Shown piece by piece: positions 56,786 to 64,000 of a stretch of 64,000 nt of DNA. The notes below the pieces were generated by a model, which saw only the letters and a list, made by a program, of their open reading frames with translations, was not told the origin of the DNA and made no database searches. Numbering within the stretch: the stretch's first letter is position 1; each line of letters starts with the position of its first letter. This stretch comes from DASRWT01 sp963748485 (lineage in GTDB: Bacteria; Methylomirabilota; Methylomirabilia; Rokubacteriales; CSP1-6): contig CAVVJF010000009.1 of assembly GCA_963748485.1 (NCBI GenBank), positions 372,001 to 436,000 on the forward strand. The letters run 5' to 3'. A program made the translations under genes and the position numbers.

Positions 56786-57363
56786 ATGGACACCGTCAAG
56801 CCCACGCGTGCCGACATCGACGAGCGCATCGCGCGCTTCGACCGGCTGCAGCCCATGTCCACCATGAAGGACAACGACCGCGTCCCCAGGCCGCCAAGGA
56901 CATCATCTTCGCCCGGAAGATCATGCCGGTGGTGCTAGAGAAGACCGACTCGCCGTTCGGCAACCTGGCCCCCGTGTACGGCGCCGCCGGGATGACCATG
57001 TTCATCTCGGTATGCCCGCCCGGCCAGGGGCCGGCGCTGCACGCCCACGTGAAGACCTTCGAGACCTTCACCGTCCTCGAGGGCAAGTTCGAGTTCTACG
57101 TGGGCGACCGCGGGGAGGAGACCGTCGTCCTCAATAAGTGGGACTCCTTCTCCTGCCCGCCCGGCTGGTGCCGCGGTTTTCGCAACGTGGACACGCGCGA
57201 CAGCGTGCTCCAGACGGTGATCACGGGCGGCGTGCACGACCGCAACGACATCGGGCTGCCCCCGATGGTCGCCGAGCAGCTGGAGGCGATCGGCCCCGGC
57301 GTGCTCGACGAGTTCAAGAAGATCGGCCTCGCCTTCGACGCCGGGGTGCCGAACGCCCGCTAG
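56786..57363 (+). CDS. Cupin-domain protein (one frameshift)
   Basis: It begins MDTVKPTRADIDERIARFDR and shifts near 56885 (one base lost in a C run) into MPVVLEKTDSPFGNLAPVYG, ISVCPPGQGPALHAHVKTFE (metal motif 1), FTVLEGKFEFYVGD and CPPGWCRGFRNVDT. It then ends LDEFKKIGLAFDAGVPNAR. The second motif lacks a clear His (CPPGWCRGF). It is probably a single-domain cupin of unknown substrate. Its stop shares a CTAG with the next, convergent gene. Confidence 0.78.
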
Positions 57364-58320
57364 CGTATCGGTTTCAGGACCAGACGGGCGGGCGCGCCCG
57401 GGAAAGGCCAACCGGGGATCCAGGCGGAGAAACGCCCGGCGGGGCCGCCCGCCACCACGAGGTGGAGGTTCCGCGGCTCGCGGAACTTGGCCATCAGCTC
57501 GTCACCCACGCGCGCCCGCGTCTCGCGCCAGAGAAACTCCCGCACGTCCGCCTTTGACCAGCCGTCGCCCGCGATGGTGCGCGCGTGCTCCGGGCCGATC
57601 ACGAGCAAGGTGTCGGTGAGCCCGGCGTGGCCGTCGCTGGCGATCACCGAACCGCTGCGGGCGATAGTCGCGAGCACCTCGCGGGCAGTGCGGTGCTGGG
57701 TGTCCGCCACCACCTGGAGCGTCTCCGCGGCCATCGCCGCGACCGTGCTCTGCCCGGCGCCGAAGCCGTGCTCCACGTGCAGTGGCTCCCACGGGCTCGC
57801 CTCCTCGTTCTCGCCGATGCAGTAGGAGTAGCGGCCCGGCTGGGAGAACGTGGACATGCTGATCACGCCCGGCGCCGCCCCGCCGATATTCAGCCAGCAG
57901 AGCCGCACCGCCCGGCCGATGGTGGCATTGGCCCGCCAGCCCGGCCCGAAGGCGCCCGCGCCGGAGTTCACGTCGAGCGTTCGCCGGACGGGCCCGTTGA
58001 GGATCAGCAGCGGTGCCACCGCGTCCGTGGTACCGGACACGCCCACCAGCGAGAACTCCGGATCGCAGATGGCCTCGACGCCGGCGATCACCGCCGGCAT
58101 GTACTCGGGGCGGCAGCCGGCCATCACCGCGTTGACAGCCACGCGCTCCACCGTGGCCCGCCCGAGGCGAGGCGCCACGAGCGCGATGAGCTCGTCGCCG
58201 GCCCGCCCGCTCGCCGCCACCGCGGCCCGCGACGCGCTCCGCCGTGGGTGGCACCACCGGCAGGCCATCGGTGACACCACGGGCATGGAGGGCCTCCAGC
58301 GGGTCGGCCTCGGGCGTCAC
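57360..58320 (-). CDS. Conserved protein with DGLPVVPPT N-terminal motif (one frameshift)
   Basis: About 318 residues starting at GTG 58320: VTPEADPLEALHARGVTDGL and PVVPPTAERV, then after one shift near 58240 RAAVAASGRAGDELIALVAP, AVMAGCRPEYMPAVIAGVEA, PLLILNGPVRRTLDVNSGAG, LNIGGAAPGVISMSTFSQPG and VIASDGHAGLTDTLLVIGPE. The DGLPVVPPT opening is found in a group of uncharacterised bacterial proteins; I do not assign a function. It appears cytoplasmic. Confidence 0.6.
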
Positions 58321-58370
58321 GGGTGAATGATACGCCCCCGTCCTCCGTCTCTTGGGCAAGGAGGAGAGCT

Positions 58371-59741
58371 ATGCATCGTCTCGTTCGCCGTCATCGCTGG
58401 CTCGGGTCCGTCTCGGGCCTGGCCGGTCTTGTCCTGGCCCTGATGGCCGTCGCCGCTCCGCCCGCCTGGACCCGCGCCGCCGCACCCCTCTGGACCGAGC
58501 AGCCCGTGTCCGTCAGTGCCAGCACCCTTCCCGCGCCGAACTGGGTCGAGCTCGTCAAGGCGGTCAAGCCGGCCGTAGTCAACGTCACCGGCCGGCGCGA
58601 CGTCGGCCGCGGCATGGGCTCCGGCTTCATCATCAATGCCGACGGCTATGTCGTCACCAACAACCACGTGGTGGAAGGCGCGGAGAAGGTGCAGGTCCGG
58701 CTGTCCGACGGCCGCGACCTCGCCGCCACCGTCGTGGGCCTCGACCCCAAGACCGATCTGGCCTTGCTCAAGGTCGAGGGGCGCGGCCTTCCCGTCATCC
58801 CCCTCGGCGACTCCGCCGCCCTGCAGGTGGGCGAGCCGGTGATGGCCATCGGCAATCCGTTCGGCCTCCAGCAGACCGTCACTACCGGCATCGTGAGCGC
58901 CACCGGCCGGGTCATCGGCGCGGGCCCCTATGACGACTTCGTCCAGACCGACGCCCCCATCAATCCCGGAAACAGCGGTGGGCCGCTCGTCAACGCGCGG
59001 GGCCAGGTCATCGGCATCAACTCCATCATCTTCAGCCGCACCGGCGGCTCGGTCGGCATCGGCTTCGCGATCCCCGTCAACCTCGCCAAGAGCGTATTCA
59101 GCCAGCTCGCGGCGACCGGCCGCGTCGAGCGTGGCTGGCTCGGCGTGTCGATCCAGGAGCTCACCCCCGCGCTCGTCAAGAGCCTAGGGCTGGCCGACGG
59201 GCGCGGCGCCCTCGTGGCTCAGGTGACGGAGGGCTCGCCGGCGGCCGCCGCCGGCGTCAAGCAGGGTGACGTGATCGTCGCGGTGGGAGGCCGGCCCATC
59301 GGCCGCTCCACTGACCTTCCGTCGCTGGTCGCCGATCTTCAGCCAGGTCAGCCGGTGAAGATCACGGTGCTTCGTGACGGCAAGCCCACGACGCTCGAAG
59401 CCACCGTCGCCCGGCTCGAGGAGCAGCGCGAGCCTCGTGCCGCCGGCAAGGCCGAGCCCCAGGGCCGCCTGGGGCTGGTCGTGGGGCCCGTGACCCCGGA
59501 CGTCGCGCGCGAGCTCTCGCTCCCGCGGGACCTGAAGGGCGTCGTGGTCCGTGACGTGCGGAACGGCAGCCCGGCCGCCGAGGCGGGCCTGCGGCCCGCG
59601 GACGTGATCGTCGAGGTAAATCGTCGGCCCGTCGCAAGCATGGAAGAGCTTCGTCGCGCGCTGGACGGGCAGGACAAGGGCGCTCCGCTCCTGCTGCTGA
59701 TCCGACGGGAGAGCGCCGAGCGCTACGTCACCATCTCCTGA
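58371..59741 (+). CDS. HtrA/Deg-type serine protease with two PDZ domains
   Basis: A 456-residue exported protease. The signal or anchor helix is GSVSGLAGLVLALMAVAAP. The chymotrypsin-like triad is H99 (TNNHVVEG), D129 (KTDLALLK) and S202 (NPGNSGGPLVN). Two PDZ domains follow, beginning at LGVSIQELTPALVKSLGL and LGLVVGPVTPDVARELSL. It degrades or refolds damaged periplasmic proteins. The ATG follows GGAGGAG. The reading frame is intact in contrast to the neighbours. Confidence 0.95.
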   Translation: MHRLVRRHRWLGSVSGLAGLVLALMAVAAPPAWTRAAAPLWTEQPVSVSASTLPAPNWVELVKAVKPAVVNVTGRRDVGRGMGSGFIINADGYVVTNNHVVEGAEKVQVRLSDGRDLAATVVGLDPKTDLALLKVEGRGLPVIPLGDSAALQVGEPVMAIGNPFGLQQTVTTGIVSATGRVIGAGPYDDFVQTDAPINPGNSGGPLVNARGQVIGINSIIFSRTGGSVGIGFAIPVNLAKSVFSQLAATGRVERGWLGVSIQELTPALVKSLGLADGRGALVAQVTEGSPAAAAGVKQGDVIVAVGGRPIGRSTDLPSLVADLQPGQPVKITVLRDGKPTTLEATVARLEEQREPRAAGKAEPQGRLGLVVGPVTPDVARELSLPRDLKGVVVRDVRNGSPAAEAGLRPADVIVEVNRRPVASMEELRRALDGQDKGAPLLLLIRRESAERYVTIS

Positions 59742-59762
59742 CGGGAGGCGACTCCGCTCGCT

Positions 59763-59897
59763 CGGCTAGAAGTCTCCAGGTGGTCCTCTAGCCGGGCGGG
59801 CTGACCGTCGGTCGGGCACGCTGACCGCGCACGCAAGCGGGGCTCGGTCTCGAAACGCGCGTGAATGCAGGGCTTGGCGAAATGGCACCAATGGTGC
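59763..59897. promoter_or_regulatory. Hairpin and palindrome between htrA-like gene and sensor cyclase
   Basis: An 8-base stem at 59763-59770 and 59787-59794 (CGGCTAGA/TCTAGCCG) lies 21 bases after the protease stop and may end its transcript. A 13-base palindrome at 59885-59897 (GCACCA-A-TGGTGC) lies 14 bases before the cyclase ATG and could be an operator or hide the ribosome-binding region. Nothing else is seen in this 169-base gap. Confidence 0.35.
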
Positions 59898-59910
59898 ACT
59901 TCGCTCCCGC

Positions 59911-61842
59911 ATGACCGCGTCCTCCCGATCGCTGGCGAGGCTACTTCTGCGCCTCCGCTGGCGGCCACGCTTCTCCGTCGCCCTGGTGGTCCTCGTCGTG
60001 CTGGTGACCGGGGTGACCGGGGGCGTGCTCGGCGGGCTGGCCTGGCGCGAGAAGCGCGCGGGGGCCCGCGCCTTCACCGACCTGGCCATGGACCAGGCCG
60101 CCAACCTGACGGCGGACCACGTCCTGCGCCTGTTCAGCGACGTGGAGCCGGCGGTCCGCCAGGCTCCCCTGCTGGTCGCCCAGGGGTTGCTCGATCCCGC
60201 CGACGCGACCGCCCTCGAGCGCTACGTGATCACGATCCTCCTCTCCCATCCCGAATTGGCCTGGGCGAGCTACGGGGACCGCGACGACCGGTTCGTCGGC
60301 GCGTGGCGGGACCGCTCGGGCGCGGTCTTCGTGAACCGCAGCTTTCCCCGCGGCGGCCGCATCCGGCTGGAGGAGGACCGGCTCCATCCGGATGGACGAC
60401 GCGAGCGGGTCCGGGTCAGCGACGACCACGACTACCGTCCGAGCCAGCGTCCCTTCTACCGGGTCGCGGAGGCGGCGGGGGACGTAGCCTGGACCGAGCC
60501 GTACCGGTTCTTCGAGGGCGTGATGGGCATCACCTGCGCGGCGCCGCTGCTCGAAGGCGGCAAGGTCCGCGGCGTGTTCACCGTCGACCTCTCCCTCGCC
60601 CGCCTCTCGCGGTTCGTCGACGACCTGCGGCTCACCCCCCGCGGCCGAGTGTTCGTCACCACGCCGACCGGCGAGATCCTCGCAGCCCCGCGGCCGGAAC
60701 GGCCGGGCCCGGCCGACGACCCCCGCCTCGTGGCCGATGTCGTGCGGCGTCTCGAGGAGCCCGGAGAGCTGCCGCCCGCGTTCGACCGGGGCGGCGAGCG
60801 GCTGCTCGCCAGCGGGCTCCGCATCCTGGCCGGTCGCCGCGAGTGGCGGGTGGCCGTGATCGTGCCCGAGCGCGATTTCACCGAGCAGGTCGACGCCCAG
60901 GCCCGGCGCACGGCCGCGCTCGGCGGAGTGGCGCTCCTGCTCGCCGGGGGCGCGGGCATCGCCCTGTCGCGCTGGATCGGACGGCCCCTGCGCACGCTCA
61001 GTGCCCAGGCGGCGCGGATCCGGGACGGCGACCTCGACGTCCGGATCGTCCCCGACAGCCGGGACGAGATCGGGGCGCTGGCCCGGACCCTGGCCGACAT
61101 GGTCCAAGGTCTCCGCGACCGCGACTTCATCCGGGGGGTGCTGGGCCGCTACGTGAGCCCGGACGTGGCCCAGCGGTGCCTGGAGGACCGCGAGGCGCTC
61201 CGCCTCGGCGGCGACCTGCGGACGGTCTCCATCCTGATGTCCGACCTGCGCGGTTTCTCCGCGCTGTCGGAGCGGCTGGGTCCGGAGGTGATGATCGGGC
61301 TCCTCAACCGCTACTTCGCGCGCATGGTCCCCGTGATCCTGGACCACCGGGGCACCGTCAACGAGTTCATCGGCGACGCCATCCTGGTGCTCTTCGGCGC
61401 GCCGGTCGAGCGCCCCGACGACGCCGAGCGGGCCGTGCGCTGCGCGTGGGCGATGCAGCGGACGATGACGGCGTTCAACGCGGAGAGCCGGGGGCTCGGG
61501 CTCCCCGAGCTGACGATGGGCATCGGGCTCCACGCCGGCCGCGTCGTGGCGGGGAACATCGGCAGCGCCGATCGCGTGAAATACGGTGTGGTGGGCCCGC
61601 CCGTGAACCTCGCCGCCCGCATCGAGTCGCTCGCCGTGGGGCCCCAGGTGCTGCTGTCCGGGGCGGTCGTGGAGCGGGTCCACAGCACCGTCCGCATCGG
61701 ACATGGGCGCCGCGTGCGCGTCAAGGGCTTCGCGGGGCTGATCTCCGTGTATCCGCTCGAGGGGCTCGAGCCGAGCGCGCCCAGCGCCGCGGAGCCGCAC
61801 GAGCTGGCAGCGCCGCCGTCCGGACCTTCCTTCGCCGCCTAG
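59911..61842 (+). CDS. Membrane sensor adenylate/guanylate cyclase (Cache-HAMP-cyclase)
   Basis: A 643-residue protein. Transmembrane helix 1 is at residues about 21-43 and helix 2 at about 335-353. Between them is a Cache-like periplasmic domain, with RPFYRVAEAAGDVAWTEPY typical of dCache sensors. A HAMP linker (about 354-408) and a class III cyclase domain follow, with metal ligands D445 (MSDLRGF) and D489 (IGDAILVLFGAP) and catalytic N566/R570 (VNLAARIE). The base-selecting Lys is E485, as in guanylate cyclases, but the second selector is G559. The product cannot be named. Confidence 0.92.
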   Translation: MTASSRSLARLLLRLRWRPRFSVALVVLVVLVTGVTGGVLGGLAWREKRAGARAFTDLAMDQAANLTADHVLRLFSDVEPAVRQAPLLVAQGLLDPADATALERYVITILLSHPELAWASYGDRDDRFVGAWRDRSGAVFVNRSFPRGGRIRLEEDRLHPDGRRERVRVSDDHDYRPSQRPFYRVAEAAGDVAWTEPYRFFEGVMGITCAAPLLEGGKVRGVFTVDLSLARLSRFVDDLRLTPRGRVFVTTPTGEILAAPRPERPGPADDPRLVADVVRRLEEPGELPPAFDRGGERLLASGLRILAGRREWRVAVIVPERDFTEQVDAQARRTAALGGVALLLAGGAGIALSRWIGRPLRTLSAQAARIRDGDLDVRIVPDSRDEIGALARTLADMVQGLRDRDFIRGVLGRYVSPDVAQRCLEDREALRLGGDLRTVSILMSDLRGFSALSERLGPEVMIGLLNRYFARMVPVILDHRGTVNEFIGDAILVLFGAPVERPDDAERAVRCAWAMQRTMTAFNAESRGLGLPELTMGIGLHAGRVVAGNIGSADRVKYGVVGPPVNLAARIESLAVGPQVLLSGAVVERVHSTVRIGHGRRVRVKGFAGLISVYPLEGLEPSAPSAAEPHELAAPPSGPSFAA

Positions 61843-61851
61843 CGACGAGGC

Positions 61852-62454
61852 CTAGCGCTCGCCCGATACCGTCAGCTGTACGTCGGTGACGACGCCGGTC
61901 GAGTTCACGGTCACGGTGAGCTGTTTCTGGTAGATCTTGAAGGAGAGTCCCGTCGTGCGGACCTGTACGTAGGTCCAAACCAGCCCCGTGTCGTCCTTGC
62001 CGGCCACCAGCGGGGAGATCGGTGCCGCCGCTCGGCGGGCCGAGGAGGCTGACGACGTAGGCCACGAGTACTCTCACCCTTCCTGATGCCCGGCGCCTTC
62101 TGGTCGTCGAAGTCCGTGTGGTCGGCCTTGAACGAGCTGGCGAACTGGTGGGCGCGGAGCACCTCGTCGAGGAAGAAGAAGTCGATGCCGCGAGCAGGGG
62201 TGACCCCGGGCGCGACGGGCTCACCGCCCACCGTCGAGTACACGTACGCCGCCGTCCGCACCGTCTTGTCGTTCTTTGCACGAGAGTGCCCTCACGGTCG
62301 CGGCTGCCGGACCCGGCCGTTGATCTCGCCGTAGGTGGTCCGGCCGAGCGCGAGCAGGCGACTCGGGCGCAGGACGTGTGAAGTCCTTGCCCGCGCAACC
62401 CGCGGCGACAAGCATGATCCCCACGAGCACCCACCACGCGCGCGCGCCTCTCAT
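61852..62454 (-). CDS. Lipoprotein with SmpA/BamE-like features (frameshifted)
   Basis: It starts MRGARAWWVLVGIMLVAAGC, a lipobox signal. After frame correction it reads FTRPAPESLALGRTTYGEIN, a BamE/SmpA-like start, then VRTAAYVYSTVGGEPVAPGV, FFFLDEVLRAHQFASSFKAD and STGVVTDVQLTVSGER, ending at 61852. Several single-base indels are needed. The fold guess rests on the LGRTTYGEI motif and the closing beta strands, so it is moderate. Confidence 0.6.
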
Positions 62455-62507
62455 CGTCGTCCCTCGCCGGCTGTCATTGCCTCCGCGAGCATGCCATAAT
62501 GCCCGCC

Positions 62508-63562
62508 ATGAACCGCAAGATCCTCTTCGTTGGCGGCGGCGCCATCGGCAGCTATCTGGGAGCCTTCGCTCACGCGGGCAGGCCACGACGTGACCGTGGT
62601 GGATCCGTGGGCCGAGCAGGTGGAGGCCATCCGCCAGCGCGGGATCTCCGTCACCAGCCACCGATCCATTCGGAGCCGCCCTGGCAGCGCGATGCGTCTG
62701 CCGCGAGGCCCAGAGTCTGCCGCGGGATTTCGAGATCGCGTTCGTGGCCATGAAGGCCTACGGGACGCACTGGGCGACAAGGTTGGCGCTCCAGGCCCTG
62801 CGGACCGACGGCTACGTGGTCTCGTCGCAGAACTGCTGGCCGGATCCCTTGATGGCGGAGGTGGGGGGACCCGGGCGCTGGGTGGGGCTCGTCATGTCCA
62901 AGATCGGCGTGGCCCTCTGGAAGCCGGGCCAGGTCGAGCGGGGCATGGAGAAGGGCGCGGGCAAGGGCCACGACGTCTTCCGGCCGGGCGAACACGACGG
63001 GCGGATCACCCCGCGCGTCACCGATCTGGCCGAGATGCTGTCCGTCATCGACGGCGCAAAGGCTACCGACAACCTCTGGGGCGAGCGCTGGGCCAAGCTG
63101 TTGCAGAACGCCATGGGCGATCCAGTTCAGGCCATGACGGGGCTCGGCACCCTCGAGGTCATGTCGAGCGAGATCGGACGCGCCATCACCATCCACCTGG
63201 CGGCAGAGTGGGCGCGGCTGGTATTGGCCGGGGCCAACCGCATCGCCAAGTTCGGCGGCACCGAGCCGGCGACGTGGGCGAAGGCGGACCAGCGCGACAC
63301 GTGGGAGACGCTGGACCGCGTGCAGCGCGCCGGCCTCGCCGGCAGGCGCAACTGGCGCGCCTCCATGGCCCAGGACGTGATCAAGGGTCGTCCCACCGAG
63401 ATCGACTACATGAACGGCCACGTGGTGGCCCAGGGGCGCGAGCGGGTGGTGAAGACCCCGGTCTCGGCCGCCATGGTCGGCGTGGTCCGCGAGATCGATG
63501 CCGGCACCCGCAAGCCGGTGCCCGCCGACGTCGAGACCACGCTCCGCCTCGCCGGAGTCTAG
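62508..63562 (+). CDS. Ketopantoate reductase-like dehydrogenase (frameshifted), paralogue of the 20.7-kb gene
   Basis: The Rossmann loop is KILFVGGGAIGSYLGAFAH. After an extra base near 62580 the next frame gives HDVTVVDPWAEQVEAIRQRG, and by about 62744 a third frame gives VAMKAYGTHWATRLALQALR, ATDNLWGERWAKLLQNAMGD and IDYMNGHVVAQGRERVVKTP. The catalytic Lys and the NLWGERW block are shared with the gene at 20689. It probably acts on a related hydroxy or keto acid. Confidence 0.82.
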
Positions 63563-63940
63563 GGCACTTCCACAGACTGGATCACGAAGGACTCGACCAG
63601 TACTGCGTCGGTTGCCCGGGCGGTCGGGGAGCGGAATGCGGAAGTAGGCGCGGTCTCCCGGGCGCAGGTTGCCGTAGGCGAACCGCTGCACCGCGATCAC
63701 GCGCCCGACTCGTCCAGCACGTCGAGCCGCAGCCGCACCAGCCCCACCGTGTCCCGCCCGTCGTTGTAGAGCCATCCCGCCAGCGCCCGGTGGGCGCGCG
63801 CGATCCTCCTCGACCCGGAACCGCTCCATGCCCGGCGGCGCGGGCGCCTGGGCGCCGGCCGCCGCGGCGCCGCCGAGGCAAAAGGCCACGAGCGCCCCTC
63901 CCGCGAGCCAGCGGCGACGCACGAACGAGCGCTCGATCAC
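63559..63940 (-). CDS. Exported hypothetical protein, FxLYD-like (frameshifted)
   Basis: The GTG start at 63940 overlaps the stop of the preceding gene. A signal peptide (RRWLAGGALVAFCLGGAAAA) is followed, across frames, by GWLYNDGRDTVGLVRLRLDV and RVIAVQRFAYGNLRPGDRAY, ending ESFVIQSVEVP. The N-terminal GWLYND and following strands resemble FxLYD-type immunoglobulin-like domains. Its stop shares CTAG with the convergent dehydrogenase gene. Confidence 0.55.
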
Positions 63941-64000
63941 TGCCAGCGGATCAGCGCCTTGATCTTCGGGTACTCCGCGTCCTCGATGTCCACCACCCGC
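63937..64000 (-). CDS. C-terminal fragment of a gene cut by the window end
   Basis: Only the last 20 codons are present: RVVDIEDAEYPKIKALIRWQ and a TGA at 63937-63939, overlapping the GTG start of the next gene. Too short to assign. The gene continues beyond the right edge. Confidence 0.5.
   Translation of the reverse strand, partial: RVVDIEDAEYPKIKALIRWQ

Noticed and set aside
45256..57363. True pseudogenes from gene decay
   Set aside because: Sense and motifs persist across frames, operon overlaps are kept and one heme motif is restored by a single base, so sequence error is more likely.

Overview
This is a gene-dense, very GC-rich bacterial window (third positions almost all G or C) with short intergenic gaps; no gap exceeds about 290 bases. 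I see no tRNA or rRNA gene, CRISPR array, prophage or transposase. Two Liv-type ABC transporter clusters, many orphan solute-binding proteins, LLM flavin oxidoreductase, amidase, CaiB CoA-transferase, MaoC and several cupin enzymes suggest a soil or sediment heterotroph. The mix resembles Candidatus Rokubacteria (Methylomirabilota) or a similar lineage, but that is an impression from gene content and not a placement.

Region by region. 0-6.8 kb is signalling: the tail of a hybrid histidine kinase, a response-regulator cyclase, a FAD sugar-lactone-type oxidase, and on the other strand a zinc-ribbon/cyclase/ATPase/TPR regulator with a DUF4242-like protein. 6.8-10.5 kb is a tightly coupled operon (MFS transporter, LLM oxidoreductase, cupin, VOC protein). 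10.5-22.9 kb holds mostly single genes and pairs: universal stress protein, pseudopilin, PhoD phosphatase, VKOR-thioredoxin fusion, threonine aldolase with cupin, MaoC, amidase with a small partner, TrmH, a stand-alone CNMP domain, DinB, and a ketopantoate-reductase-like gene coupled to an enolase-superfamily gene. 23-24.7 kb is glnS, closed by a perfect 25-bp hairpin. 24.7-31.4 kb is a six-gene Liv ABC operon with an acyl-CoA ligase. 31.4-42.2 kb includes an aminotransferase, a methyltransferase, a flavin halogenase-like protein, a chlorite-dismutase-family protein, ferrochelatase, a peptidoglycan transglycosylase, a CaiB CoA-transferase, MsrA and an amino-acid-binding protein.

From about 42.2 kb onward the sequence changes character. 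Most genes are broken by many single-base indels while protein homology continues across frames: a short-chain dehydrogenase, a second Liv cluster, an alpha/beta hydrolase, an array of four substrate-binding proteins, cupins, a cytochrome c, a lipoprotein and a second ketopantoate-reductase-like gene. Two islands stay clean: a diiron ferritin-like gene (44.2-45.4 kb) and an HtrA protease plus sensor cyclase (58.4-61.8 kb). I read this as uncorrected sequence or assembly error and not gene decay. I give these genes as whole loci and flag the breaks.

How the genes work together: three class III cyclases and one CNMP-binding protein suggest cyclic nucleotide signalling, although all three cyclases lack the usual base-selecting lysine. 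The transporters, CoA ligase, CaiB and MaoC point to uptake and CoA-linked catabolism of carboxylic acids or related compounds. Genes are packed by 4-base ATGA or GTGA start/stop overlaps, and three convergent pairs share a CTAG at their stops.
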